This document shows, in pieces, positions 24,808 through 33,308 of a stretch of DNA of 64,000 nucleotides. Origin of the DNA: Cellvibrio fontiphilus_A (GTDB taxonomy: Bacteria > Pseudomonadota > Gammaproteobacteria > Pseudomonadales > Cellvibrionaceae). A program made the position numbers and the translations under genes. Below the pieces are notes generated by a model. That model worked only from the letters and a program-made list of their open reading frames with translations. It had not been told where the DNA came from and did not search any database. Every line of letters begins with the position of its first letter. Position 1 is the stretch's first letter. The DNA lies in the NCBI RefSeq assembly GCF_042646205.1, contig NZ_JBHRTF010000002.1, forward strand, positions 310,001-374,000. Reading direction: 5' to 3'.

Positions 24808-26283
24808 TTATTCAAATGCATCCTGCACCGAGGCCAATATCCCCTTGGCGTAAAAGCGCTCCAGCCACCCGGTGGTAGTCGCAATAAAACGCGGCTCGTT
24901 TACCAGGTCGCTGCCAAACACTTTTTCAATGCTGACCACGGCTTTTACCATAGCGGCAGGATTGCCCTGGTTGACATCGCAAGCGGCGCGCAATTCTTTG
25001 GCGAGCGGATCAGACACTTCAATCGCGTTGCCTTTTTCATCCACACCCGAGACGTAACGAATCCAGGCGGCGACACCCAAACACAAAATATCGATATGGC
25101 CTTTGCCCGCCAATTGTTCGCGCAGGGTTTCCAATAAACGCTGCGGCAATTTTTGTGAACCGTCCATGGCGATTTGCCAGGTGCGGTGTTTAAGCGCTTT
25201 ATTGGAGAAACGGTCGCGCAATTGTTGTTTATAGGCTTCTATATCAAAACCCGCGGGTGCACTCACGGTTTCACCCGCTTCGCGCGCCATATAAGTTTTT
25301 ACCAAATTCACAAACGCGGGCTGCTCCATCACTTCACTGATGTATTGGAAGCCGGAGAGATAACCGGTATAGGCCATGGTGGAGTGGGCGCCGTTTAATA
25401 AACGCAGTTTAATTTTTTCAAACACGCGCACATCGTCAACCAACAACACGCCAACTTTGTCCCACTCAGGGCGACCATCGGCAAATTTATCTTCCACCAC
25501 CCATTGCGAAAAAGGTTCGCACACCACCATGGCTTCATCGCGCAGGTTGAGGCGCTGCTCTATATCACGGCGGTCGTCATCGGTTGTGGCAGGCACTATG
25601 CGGTCGATCATAGTGCAGGGGAAAGTGGCGTGGGTTTTTATCCACTGTGCCAATTCGGTTGAAATTTTTTCAGCAAATTGCACAACCACTTTTTCCAGCA
25701 CTTCGCCGTTATTGGGCAGGTTATCGCAGCTTAACAAGGTGAAGGCTTTTTGTTGTTTTTCAAAGCGCTGTTTTAATGCCGCCACCAAAAAACCTATGGC
25801 TGATACGGGTTTATCCAAATGTTCCAGGTCGTGAATAATATCCGGGTGATTCAGATTTAAATTGCCGCTGGCTGGATCGTGGCAATAGCCTTTTTCCGTT
25901 ACTGTGAGTGAAACAATTTTAATAGTAGTGTCTGCCATTTGCGCCACCAGCGCGGCGGGATTTTCGGGGCCGACCAGCGTGTCCAGCACGGCGCCAATCA
26001 ATTGCAATTTTTCGCCTTCACCGGAGCGCTCCACCAAGGTGTACAAACAATCCTGTGGCACCAATTGATCGCGCACCGCAGGCGAGCGCAAGCTACTGCC
26101 GATAATGCCCCAGTTGCCACCAAACTTATTTAATACCGCTTCGGTATAAAACGCTTGATGCGCACGGTGAAAAGCACCTATACCCAAATGCACTATGCCG
26201 GGTTTTAGTTGGCTGCGATCATAATTGGGCAGCACTACATCTTTGGGTAATTCAGCAATAACAGCACTTTTTAAACGATTCAT
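24808..26283 (-). CDS. uxuB: Fructuronate reductase / D-mannonate oxidoreductase (mannitol dehydrogenase family)
   Basis: 491 residues from ATG 26283; a TTG four codons earlier is less likely. It has the N-terminal nucleotide-binding segment GIVHLGIGAFHRAHQAFYTEAV. UxuB-like landmarks follow: VSLTVTEKGYCHDPASGNLNL, FTLLSCDNLPNNGEVL, FPCTMIDRIVPATT, the active-site region KLRLLNGAHSTMAYTGYL with the catalytic Lys/Asn/His set, and LKHRTWQIAMDGSQKLPQRLL. It reduces D-fructuronate to D-mannonate with NADH in hexuronate breakdown. No uxuA or uxaC is in the window. It is divergent from kdgK, with shared palindromes in the 237 bp gap between them. Confidence 0.92.
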   Translation of the reverse strand: MNRLKSAVIAELPKDVVLPNYDRSQLKPGIVHLGIGAFHRAHQAFYTEAVLNKFGGNWGIIGSSLRSPAVRDQLVPQDCLYTLVERSGEGEKLQLIGAVLDTLVGPENPAALVAQMADTTIKIVSLTVTEKGYCHDPASGNLNLNHPDIIHDLEHLDKPVSAIGFLVAALKQRFEKQQKAFTLLSCDNLPNNGEVLEKVVVQFAEKISTELAQWIKTHATFPCTMIDRIVPATTDDDRRDIEQRLNLRDEAMVVCEPFSQWVVEDKFADGRPEWDKVGVLLVDDVRVFEKIKLRLLNGAHSTMAYTGYLSGFQYISEVMEQPAFVNLVKTYMAREAGETVSAPAGFDIEAYKQQLRDRFSNKALKHRTWQIAMDGSQKLPQRLLETLREQLAGKGHIDILCLGVAAWIRYVSGVDEKGNAIEVSDPLAKELRAACDVNQGNPAAMVKAVVSIEKVFGSDLVNEPRFIATTTGWLERFYAKGILASVQDAFE

Positions 26284-26359
26284 TCTCACATCCAATTCAA
26301 TGTAAATTAAAAAATATAACTAAAAATAATACCGCGTTAATTAATCACGGCTGATTGTG

Positions 26360-26406
26360 TCGCTAGCGAATAATCAGTCAACAAATGTGTGTTGTTAGCG
26401 CTACAA
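26360..26406. promoter_or_regulatory. Palindromic operator candidates between uxuB and kdgK
   Basis: TCGCTAGCGA (26360-26369) is a perfect palindrome. TTGTTAGCGCTACAA (26392-26406) contains TAGCGCTA and is one base short of the LacI/PurR-type form TGTTAGCGCTAACA. Centres are 35 bp apart. They sit in the intergenic region of two divergent hexuronate genes, as expected for a local repressor. Confidence 0.5.
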
Positions 26407-26520
26407 GGGTGATATATTTTGTGTTCAATTTTGTTGTGGAAAATTTAAAATTTTCATTCCTGTTTACAAAATTATTCGATCACCTTTATTTTCCTTTCCA
26501 ATAACATCCGGAATTATCAA

Positions 26521-27462
26521 ATGGCACACATAGCAGCAATTGGCGAAGTCATGGTGGAGCTGGCTCCATTCCCTACCGCCGACAGCAATGGGCGCGAAAT
26601 TATGGCCTTATCTTTTGCTGGCGATACCTACAACACTTCGGTGTATATGGCGCGCCTGGGTTTAACAACCGATTACGTCACCCAACTGGGTGAAGACCCT
26701 TACAGCGCGCAAATTATGCAGCGCATGGCCAACGAAAATATTGGCACCGGCATGATCAAACAACTGCCGGGGCGCTCACCGGGTTTGTACATTATTCGCA
26801 ATACGCCCGATGGCGAACGCGAATTCTTTTACTGGCGCAAAGAGGCACCCGCGCGTGAATTATTTAATTCGCAAGAAGCGGCTGACCAACTCTGCCAAAA
26901 ACTGGTGCACTGCAACTGCGTTTACCTGAGCGGTATTACGCTTGCGATCATCGGCGAAAAATCGCGTGAATTTTTGTACAACAGTTTGCACAAACTGCGT
27001 CAGCAAGATGTGATAGTGGCGTTTGATAGCAACTATCGCCCGCGTTTGTGGCGCGATAAAAGCGAAGCGCAACAAGCTATGCTCGCGATTATGGAATACA
27101 CCGATATTGCACTGCTGACACTGGACGACGAACAATTGCTTTGGGGCGATGACTCAGTGGAAGGCTGCAAACAGCGCTACGCCAATTATTCACTCAGTGA
27201 GCTGGTGTTAAAACGCGGCGCCGATGACGCCATCATTATTACGCCGACTGAAGAGCTGCGCGTTCCGGTGCCGCCGGTGCAGGGTGTGATCGACACTACC
27301 GGTGCTGGCGATACCTTTAATGCCGGTTATTTAGCGGGCCGCTTGCTGGGCAAATCCTTGGTGGATTCGGCCAAGCAGGGCATTCGCTGCGCCGGCATTA
27401 TTATTCGCCATCGCGGGGCGATTATTGATAAGGCTGTTTTTGATAAAGAACTTGGCGCTTAG
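26521..27462 (+). CDS. kdgK: 2-keto-3-deoxygluconate kinase
   Basis: 313 residues, PfkB/ribokinase fold. The N-terminus IGEVMVELAPF...SFAGDTYNTSVYMARLG, the central FFYWRKEAPARELF and VYLSGITLAII, FDSNYRPRLW, and the C-terminal anion-hole and base motif DTTGAGDTFNAGYLAGRLLG all match KdgK. It phosphorylates KDG to KDPG, joining the uronate branches (UxuB, the UxaA-type dehydratase, KduI/KduD) to the Entner-Doudoroff aldolase, which is not in the window. The gene is divergent from uxuB. It is followed directly by a palindromic repeat array. Confidence 0.95.
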   Translation: MAHIAAIGEVMVELAPFPTADSNGREIMALSFAGDTYNTSVYMARLGLTTDYVTQLGEDPYSAQIMQRMANENIGTGMIKQLPGRSPGLYIIRNTPDGEREFFYWRKEAPARELFNSQEAADQLCQKLVHCNCVYLSGITLAIIGEKSREFLYNSLHKLRQQDVIVAFDSNYRPRLWRDKSEAQQAMLAIMEYTDIALLTLDDEQLLWGDDSVEGCKQRYANYSLSELVLKRGADDAIIITPTEELRVPVPPVQGVIDTTGAGDTFNAGYLAGRLLGKSLVDSAKQGIRCAGIIIRHRGAIIDKAVFDKELGA

Positions 27463-27470
27463 GCCGTAAA

Positions 27471-27634
27471 CCCCACCCTGGCCCTCCCCTTCACAAGGGG
27501 AGGGAATAATTACCCCACCCTAGCCCTCACTTTAAAAAGCAGAGGAATAATTACCCCACCCTAACCCTCCCCTTAAAAAGGAGAGGGGATGGTTCCTCCC
27601 CCCTGACAAAGGGGGAGGTTAGGAGGGGGTTTGG
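27471..27634. repeat. Four-unit array of the GC-rich dispersed repeat
   Basis: Three direct units of 41-42 bp start at 27471, 27513 and 27554, each CCCCACCCT(A/G)(G/A)CCCT followed by a short hairpin arm and AATAATTA or similar. A fourth, inverted unit covers 27595-27634. The units resemble those at 704-909. The array lies between the convergent kdgK and VOC genes and runs into the VOC gene's 3' end. Confidence 0.8.
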
Positions 27635-28020
27635 CACTTCAGCATTTTATTGCCGCGCTTGCACAACTGAATTGCCAGCCCCCATGGGTCGCGCATCATG
27701 ACTAAATGCGAGCCATCTTTAATATGTACTTCTTCCGCAAAACTCGCGCCCGCAGCTTCTAGCTGCGCACGTTTTTCTACCGGGTTTTCACACACAAATG
27801 CCAAGTGCACCAGCAGTGGATTCATCTGCGCGTAGTCCGGCACTTGATCCGGCGGATTGTTGTAAATTTCCAACATCACATCGCCGCTCTCATCACCCAA
27901 AAAATGGGTGTTAGGGCCGCCCTCCAATTTGCGCACAATAGTTAAACCCATATTGGCGACATACCAGGCCGCCATAGCAACCGGGTCTTTTACATTCAAC
28001 GCAAAATGTTCGATCTTCAT
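27619..28020 (-). CDS. VOC (glyoxalase/bleomycin-resistance) superfamily protein
   Basis: 133 residues from ATG 28020 (a TTG two codons earlier is possible). The two beta-alpha-beta-beta-beta modules of the VOC fold are visible: MKIEHFALNVKDPVAMAAWYVANMGLTIVRKL, then HLAFVCENPVEKRAQLEAAGASF and DGSHLVMMRDPWGLAIQLCKR. His and Glu residues that could bind a metal are at HFALNV and in the IQL strand. Substrate unknown. The last codons (KCQTPS) and the stop lie inside the palindromic repeat array, so the C-terminus has been rewritten by the repeat. It follows pntB by 104 bp beyond a terminator. Confidence 0.85.
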   Translation of the reverse strand: MKIEHFALNVKDPVAMAAWYVANMGLTIVRKLEGGPNTHFLGDESGDVMLEIYNNPPDQVPDYAQMNPLLVHLAFVCENPVEKRAQLEAAGASFAEEVHIKDGSHLVMMRDPWGLAIQLCKRGNKMLKCQTPS

Positions 28021-28087
28021 AAGCAAAATTCTATCGCCCTAAGGCTCCACACTGATTCAATAAAAACCCACAAACCTAATCAGCCAA

Positions 28088-28114
28088 TTAAAAAAGAGTG
28101 CCGCAAGGGCACTC
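28088..28114 (-). terminator. Rho-independent terminator after pntB
   Basis: Read leftward: a 7 bp stem GAGTGCC / GGCACTC with a 5-nt loop, followed by a T-rich tract (complement of AAAAA at 28091-28095). It lies just past the pntB stop and would end the pnt operon. Confidence 0.8.
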
Positions 28115-28123
28115 AATAAGGGC

Positions 28124-29530
28124 TTACACAATATTTTTTACAATGGTCTCTACCATTTTTTTGGCATCGCCAAATAACATCATGGTGTTATCGCGGTGGA
28201 ACAATTCGTTTTCCACACCGGAATAACCCGAGGCCATGGAGCGCTTCACAAACAATACGGTGCGCGCCTTTTCCACTTCCAAAATGGGCATACCAAAAAT
28301 CGGGCTTTGCGGATTGGTTTTAGCCGCTGGATTGGTGACATCGTTAGCGCCAATCACAAAGGCCACATCGGCGGTTTGGAATTCATTGTTGATGTCTTCC
28401 AATTCAAAAACTTCGTCGTAAGGGACGTTGGCTTCGGCGAGCAATACGTTCATATGGCCCGGCATACGCCCGGCAACCGGGTGAATAGCGTAGCTGATTT
28501 TGACCCCGGCTTTTTTCAGCTCTTCGCACATTTCACGCAGTGCATGTTGCGCTTGTGCCACTGCCATGCCGTAACCGGGCACAATAATTACTGAGCCGGC
28601 ATTTTTCATAATAAACGCGGCATCTTCGGCGCTACCTTGTTTTACCGGGCGATCATCGCCACCGGAAGCTGCGGCGGCAGCAGAAGAATCCGCACCAAAA
28701 CCACCGAGAATCACATTAAAAAATGAACGATTCATGCCTTTGCACATGATATAGGAGAGAATCGCACCTGACGAGCCGACTAGTGCACCAGTTACGATTA
28801 ACGCATCATTATGCAGGGTAAAACCAATACCCGCTGCGGCCCAACCGGAATAGGAATTGAGCATGGATACCACCACCGGCATATCGGCGCCGCCAATAGG
28901 AATAATCAGCAATACACCAATCACAAATGCCAGCGCGGTCATACCCCAAAATACCCAGGGCGATTGATCGACACAGAAATAACCGATTAAACCCAGAATC
29001 GCCGCACCGAGAATCGCATTAATAAAATGCTGGCCGGCAAATACAATGGGTTTACCCGACACCAACCCCTGCAGCTTGGTAAAGGCAATCACCGAACCGG
29101 AAAACGTAATTGCACCAATCACTACACCCAGGCCCATTTCAATTTTGCTGGCGATAAAAATTTCACCCGCCGCATTCACAATGCCAAAGGCTTGCGGGTT
29201 GCTAAAGGCTGCACCGGCCACCAATACCGCCGCCATACCCACCAAGCTGTGAAACGCAGCCACTAATTGCGGCATAGCCGTCATAGCGATGTTGCGCGCA
29301 ATAAAAATACCGATCACTGCACCTATCGCCAGCGCAATAACAATCCAACCGTAAGAGGTAACCGCCGGGCTTAATACAGTCGTGACTACCGCGATAAACA
29401 TGCCGAGCATGCCAAACAAATTGCCTTTGCGTGACGATTCCGGTGATGACAAACCGCGCAGCGCCATAATAAACAGCACCGCAGCCACCAAATACGCCAG
29501 CGAGGTGAGATTTTCGTGAAGGCTGGACAT
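28124..29530 (-). CDS. pntB: NAD(P) transhydrogenase subunit beta
   Basis: 468 residues. The N-terminal ~260 residues carry about nine membrane helices (for example YLVAAVLFIMALRGLSSPESSRKGN, the usual start). The C-terminal domain binds NADP(H): IIVPGYGMAVAQAQHALREM, HPVAGRMPGHMNVLLAEANVPYDEV, and DVAFVIGANDVTNPAAKTNPQSPIFGMPILEV. Together with PntAA and PntAB it couples proton entry to hydride transfer from NADH to NADP+. It starts 2 bp after pntAB ends. Its place in a uronate locus suggests redox balancing, as uronate oxidoreductases use pyridine nucleotides. Confidence 0.97.
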   Translation of the reverse strand: MSSLHENLTSLAYLVAAVLFIMALRGLSSPESSRKGNLFGMLGMFIAVVTTVLSPAVTSYGWIVIALAIGAVIGIFIARNIAMTAMPQLVAAFHSLVGMAAVLVAGAAFSNPQAFGIVNAAGEIFIASKIEMGLGVVIGAITFSGSVIAFTKLQGLVSGKPIVFAGQHFINAILGAAILGLIGYFCVDQSPWVFWGMTALAFVIGVLLIIPIGGADMPVVVSMLNSYSGWAAAGIGFTLHNDALIVTGALVGSSGAILSYIMCKGMNRSFFNVILGGFGADSSAAAAASGGDDRPVKQGSAEDAAFIMKNAGSVIIVPGYGMAVAQAQHALREMCEELKKAGVKISYAIHPVAGRMPGHMNVLLAEANVPYDEVFELEDINNEFQTADVAFVIGANDVTNPAAKTNPQSPIFGMPILEVEKARTVLFVKRSMASGYSGVENELFHRDNTMMLFGDAKKMVETIVKNIV

Positions 29531-29532
29531 AA

Positions 29533-29832
29533 TTATTTCTCCCCTGCTTTATTTTTCTTTTTGTACATGGCGAGCATGCGATGGGTGACGGTGAAGCCGC
29601 CAAAAATATTGATTGCCGCCAGCACCATGGCGCAAAAGCCCAGCACCTTGGACAAACTCATGCCTTCAGGCCCAACCGCAATCAGCGCGCCCACAATAAT
29701 CACGCTGGAGATGGCATTAGTGACCGCCATTAATGGCGTATGCAGTGCGGGCGTTACACTCCACACCACGTAGTAGCCCACAAAAATGGCCAATACAAAA
29801 ATCGATAATTGTGAAACAAAATTAGCTTCCAT
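29533..29832 (-). CDS. pntAB: NAD(P) transhydrogenase subunit alpha part 2 (membrane domain)
   Basis: A 99-residue protein with three membrane helices (about 5-25, 33-55 and 60-80). It matches the C-terminal membrane piece of the alpha subunit, with FVLAIFVGYYVVWSVTPALHTPLMAVTNAISSVIIVGAL. In E. coli this is fused to the alpha-1 domain; here, as in many proteobacteria, it is a separate gene. It lies 12 bp downstream of pntAA and 2 bp upstream of pntB with a GGGAGA ribosome site. Confidence 0.95.
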   Translation of the reverse strand: MEANFVSQLSIFVLAIFVGYYVVWSVTPALHTPLMAVTNAISSVIIVGALIAVGPEGMSLSKVLGFCAMVLAAINIFGGFTVTHRMLAMYKKKNKAGEK

Positions 29833-29844
29833 GATGATCTCCCG

Positions 29845-31002
29845 TTAGGCGGCACTGGCCGGCTTGAAGTTGGGGTGAACTATCTGGCCATCGCGCGTGA
29901 GCACCGTGGCCGCGATGATTTCGTCTTGCCAATTCACAGCAAACTTTTTATCGGCATCGATCATGGGCGTTACAAAATTCAAAATATTTTTGGCGTAGAG
30001 TGCACTGGCGTCGGCCGACAAGCGACTGGGAATATTAAATAAACCAATAATTGTCACGCCGTTGACTTCAACAACTTCGCCGGGTTTGGTGAGGGTGCAA
30101 TTGCCGCCTTGCTCTGCCGCCAAATCCACAATGACTGAGCCGGGGCGCATGGAGTGCACCATCTCATCATTAATTAACGTGGGCGCTTTGCGGCCGGGAA
30201 TTAACGCAGTGCAAATGGCGATGTCTTGTTTTTTTAAGGTTTCAGCCACCAATTCCGCTTGGCGGCGCTTGTAGTCGTCGCTCATTTCTTTGGCGTAGCC
30301 GCCGGCGGTTTCTGCGGTTTTTACTTCCTCGCTTTCCACCATCACAAATTTTCCCCCCAGGCTTTCCACCTGTTCTTTGGAGGCGGCGCGCACATCGGTT
30401 GCCGACACAATCGCGCCCAACCGTTTGGCGGTGGCAATCGCCTGCAAACCGGCAACACCTGCACCGAGCACCATCACGCGCGCGGGCGCAATAGTACCGG
30501 CGGCGGTCATCATCATTGGCATAGCGCGGTCGTACACATTAATCGCTTCCAACACCGCGCGATAACCGGCGAGGTTGGATTGCGAGCTGAGTACATCCAT
30601 GGATTGCGCGCGGGTAATACGCGGCACAAATTCGAGGGTCAGCGCGGTGATGCCAGCATCGGCATAGTGTTGAATCGCCGAAGGTTCAGAGTAAGGTGCA
30701 AGCATGGCAATTAACACGGTGCCGCGTTTGATCAGCGCCAACTCGTTAACCTCGCCTTCGCCCTCAAGAAGAGGGCGCTGCACTTTTAATACTATGTCGG
30801 CGCTACCGAGCAATTCGGCGAGGTTGTCGCTAATGCTTGCACCAGCCTCGACATAAGACTCGTTGCTAATCCGGCTGTTAATGCCTGCATCTTTTTCGAC
30901 ACAAACCTCAAAACCCAAGGCAATAAATTTTTTAACGGTATCGGGGGTTGCCGCAACACGCCGCTCGTGCGCGCGCCGCTCTTTGGTGATGGCTATTTTC
31001 AT
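29845..31002 (-). CDS. pntAA: NAD(P) transhydrogenase subunit alpha part 1 (NAD-binding domain)
   Basis: 385 residues from the ATG of MKIAITKERRAHERRVAATPD, the family's conserved start; a longer frame upstream is not supported. It has the alanine dehydrogenase/PNT N-terminal domain, then the NAD-binding Rossmann core with VMVLGAGVAGLQAIATAKRLGAIVSATDVR, and the RQAELVAETLKKQDIAICTALIPGRKAPTLI region. It is the soluble hydride-donor half of the transhydrogenase. It is first in the leftward pntAA-pntAB-pntB operon. About 170 bp separate it from the UxaA-family gene, with a degenerate palindromic repeat in between. Confidence 0.96.
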   Translation of the reverse strand: MKIAITKERRAHERRVAATPDTVKKFIALGFEVCVEKDAGINSRISNESYVEAGASISDNLAELLGSADIVLKVQRPLLEGEGEVNELALIKRGTVLIAMLAPYSEPSAIQHYADAGITALTLEFVPRITRAQSMDVLSSQSNLAGYRAVLEAINVYDRAMPMMMTAAGTIAPARVMVLGAGVAGLQAIATAKRLGAIVSATDVRAASKEQVESLGGKFVMVESEEVKTAETAGGYAKEMSDDYKRRQAELVAETLKKQDIAICTALIPGRKAPTLINDEMVHSMRPGSVIVDLAAEQGGNCTLTKPGEVVEVNGVTIIGLFNIPSRLSADASALYAKNILNFVTPMIDADKKFAVNWQDEIIAATVLTRDGQIVHPNFKPASAA

Positions 31003-31138
31003 GGTTGATGTCTCGTTGGTGGTGGCAAATGTTTGGCAGCACTCCACCGCCATGCAGCAGAGTCTGTCGTTTGTTATAAAACCTTTGCAGGCCCCGTCAT
31101 TTGCTTTCTAGTTTTTTAATTTTTTGTTTTTCGCTCTT

Positions 31139-31174
31139 ATCCCACCTCCTTTTCAAGGGGGGCAGGGGGGGGTG
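31139..31174. repeat. Degenerate single copy of the GC-rich repeat
   Basis: ATCCCACCTCCTTTTCAAGG followed by GGGGCAGGGGGGGGTGTT looks like one decayed unit of the type seen at 27471-27634. It abuts the stop codon of the UxaA-family gene at its 3' end. Confidence 0.55.
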
Positions 31175-32695
31175 TTAAACCACCGCACCAATCTTCCAGG
31201 GAATAAATTCGTTATCGCCATAGCCCAGTAATTCACTTTTGGTTTTTTTACCGGAGGCGACCGCTAAAATTTCTTCAAAAATTTCCTGACCAGATTGCTC
31301 AAGGGTGAGTTCACCATCCACCACTTTGCCGCAATTTAAATCCATGTCCTCTTTCATGTGTTCATAGATTTTGCTGTTGGTAGCCAGTTTCATACTCGGT
31401 GCCGGTTTACAGCCAAAAGCTGAACCGCGGCCGGTGGTGAAACATAAAATTTGCGCGCCTGAAGCCACCTGACCAGTCGCCGATACCGGGTCATAACCGG
31501 GGCTGTCCATAAACACAAAACCTTTGGTGGTAATTTCCTCGGCGTAGAGGAATACATCGGTCAGGTTAGTGGAGCCACTTTTGGCCTGGGCACCCAAGGA
31601 TTTTTCAATAATGGTGGTGAGGCCGCCGGCTTTGTTGCCGGGCGAGGGGTTGTTGTTCAATTCAAAATCGTTGCGTGCGGTGTAGTCCTTCCACCATTCG
31701 ATGCGATCCAATAATTTTTGTGCAATTTCCGGTGATTGCGCGCGACGCGTTAATAAATGTTCAGCGCCAAAAATTTCTGGCGTTTCCGACAATATTACTG
31801 TCCCGCCGTGACGCACCAGAATATCGCCGGCAATACCCAGCGCCGGGTTAGCAGTTACACCGGAGAGCGCATCGGAACCGCCGCATTGCAAGCCGATCAC
31901 CAATTCGCTGGCGGGCACTGTCTCGCGCTGGCAGGCATTCACCAGCGGCAACATAGCGCGCAGGGTTTCAATACCTTTTTCAATCGCGATGCGTGTGCCG
32001 CCCACATCCTGAATAGTGAAGGCGGTAAAGGTTTTGGAGTCGGCCAGGCCGCACTCTTCCATCACGCGTTGTATCTGCATGGTTTCGCAGCCCAGGCCCA
32101 CCATCATCACACCGCCAAAATTGGGGTGGCGCGCGTAACCGTTAAAGGTGCGACGCAGGGTTTCATAGCCCTCACCATCGGAGCGCATACCGCAGCCGCT
32201 GTCGTGGGTCATAGCCACTACGCCATCGATATTGGGGAAATTATTCAACTCGCCCGAGAAAGTGAAATGCTGGGCGATAGCTTTAGCTACAGTCGCGGAG
32301 CAGTTCACCGTGGTCAGAATGCCAACATAATTGCGGGTGCCCACTTTGCCATTAATACGCTTGTAACCTTCAAAGGTCGCGCGCTGCTCCGCAGGTACAA
32401 ATTCGGTGGGTTTTGCCTCTTTGCCAAAACCATAATCTTTTTCCCAGTCACCCATCACGCAGTTGTGCACATGCACATGCTCGCCGGGGGCTATGTCCTG
32501 GTTGGCAAAACCTATGGTCTGGCCGTATTTAAGAATGGCATCACCCTTGGCAATGGCGCGTATGGCGACTTTATGCATAGCCGGGATATCGCTGCGCAGG
32601 GTGACATCCTTCTCCACAAACAACACACCAGCGGGCAGCGCTACCTTGCAGATTCCGACGTTATCACTGTCATGCAACACAATAATGCTATTCAC
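31175..32695 (-). CDS. uxaA: UxaA-family hydrolyase (altronate/galactarate dehydratase)
   Basis: 506 residues starting at GTG, with an AGAGAG ribosome site. The N-terminal ~95 residues form the SAF domain with ALPAGVLFVEKDVTLR and DIAPGEHVHVHN. The large C-terminal domain has TVNCSATVAKAIAQ, VMMVGLGCETMQ, LQCGGSDALSGVTANPALG, NNNPSPGNKAGGLTTIIEKSLGAQAKSG, and CFTTGRGSAFGC with iron-binding cysteines and histidines. The family dehydrates altronate to KDG (UxaA) or galactarate (GarD). Several stretches (GYKRINGKVGTRNYVGI, RETVPASELVIGLQCGGSDA) are close to GarD, so the substrate is not certain; the pectin context favours altronate. A leader with a terminator lies upstream. Confidence 0.9.
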   Translation of the reverse strand: MNSIIVLHDSDNVGICKVALPAGVLFVEKDVTLRSDIPAMHKVAIRAIAKGDAILKYGQTIGFANQDIAPGEHVHVHNCVMGDWEKDYGFGKEAKPTEFVPAEQRATFEGYKRINGKVGTRNYVGILTTVNCSATVAKAIAQHFTFSGELNNFPNIDGVVAMTHDSGCGMRSDGEGYETLRRTFNGYARHPNFGGVMMVGLGCETMQIQRVMEECGLADSKTFTAFTIQDVGGTRIAIEKGIETLRAMLPLVNACQRETVPASELVIGLQCGGSDALSGVTANPALGIAGDILVRHGGTVILSETPEIFGAEHLLTRRAQSPEIAQKLLDRIEWWKDYTARNDFELNNNPSPGNKAGGLTTIIEKSLGAQAKSGSTNLTDVFLYAEEITTKGFVFMDSPGYDPVSATGQVASGAQILCFTTGRGSAFGCKPAPSMKLATNSKIYEHMKEDMDLNCGKVVDGELTLEQSGQEIFEEILAVASGKKTKSELLGYGDNEFIPWKIGAVV

Positions 32696-32879
32696 GCTGA
32701 TCTCTCTCTTGTTGATGGGGCGGGTTTATCGGGCACTCAACTATCCGAATCCGAATATCTGAATAAAAGTGTAGTTCGCCTGGGGGACTTCGATTGCCAA
32801 CCTTGGGAAGGTCCAACCCTGTGTAAGAGGCTGGAGGGCTGATTTTTGCCCCTTGGTAACTGACCGGGAAAACTCGCCC

Positions 32880-32904
32880 AAAAAAAAGGCGCCTTGCGGC
32901 GCCT
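32880..32904 (-). terminator. Rho-independent terminator in the leader of the UxaA-family gene
   Basis: Read leftward: AGGCGCC / GGCGCCT stem with a GCAA loop, then eight T. It lies 185 bp upstream of the GTG start of the leftward uxaA gene. No leftward gene lies upstream of it before the divergent GH28 gene at 33309, so it would stop a transcript begun in the ~400 bp gap. It may be an attenuator or the end of a small RNA. The remaining gap (32905-33150) holds no supported gene. Confidence 0.75.
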
Positions 32905-33156
32905 CAAAATCGGCAATGGTATTCGGTCAATACCGGGATCAAATTTACCCCTCAAAAAAACCCTCGGCAACCGCCCAAAACCCGCTTAAAACCGCAATGT
33001 AACCGATGTCACTTGCCATCAAAAACAGATTTAGCCTGTTACACAAAGCAACGGGCGCCATTAAATGACAAAATAACAAATAAACACAATTATTTAGGAT
33101 AAAAATACTTTTCGATAAATTAATTATTTTTTAAATTATTTTTATTGAAAGTGATG

Positions 33157-33202
33157 TGTATACGTTTACAAATCAATGATTGTTTAAATGTAAACGTATA
33201 CA
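33157..33202. promoter_or_regulatory. Inverted pair of LacI-type operators upstream of the GH28 gene
   Basis: TGTATACGTTTACA (33157-33170) and TGTAAACGTATACA (33189-33202) are exact reverse complements. Their central CG pairs are 32 bp apart, about three helical turns. They lie about 110-150 bp before the GH28 start in an AT-rich gap. The form matches the sites at 17778-17825. Confidence 0.7.
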
Positions 33203-33308
33203 TTACACAAAGTGGGAAAAAAATACTCAAAAATGGCTTTTAAAGCATTTTTTGGGTGACTTGGGTTGCAATTCTCAAACCTGACATACAGAATGATTTT
33301 CACTCGAT

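Noticed and set aside
27471..27634. Regular 41-42 bp repeats that could suggest a CRISPR array
   Set aside because: Units are palindromic and nearly identical along their whole length with no unique spacers; no cas genes nearby.
31757..32842. A 361-codon frame antisense to the UxaA-family gene
   Set aside because: Shadow of a strongly coding opposite strand; residue composition is His/Ala-rich with no family match.
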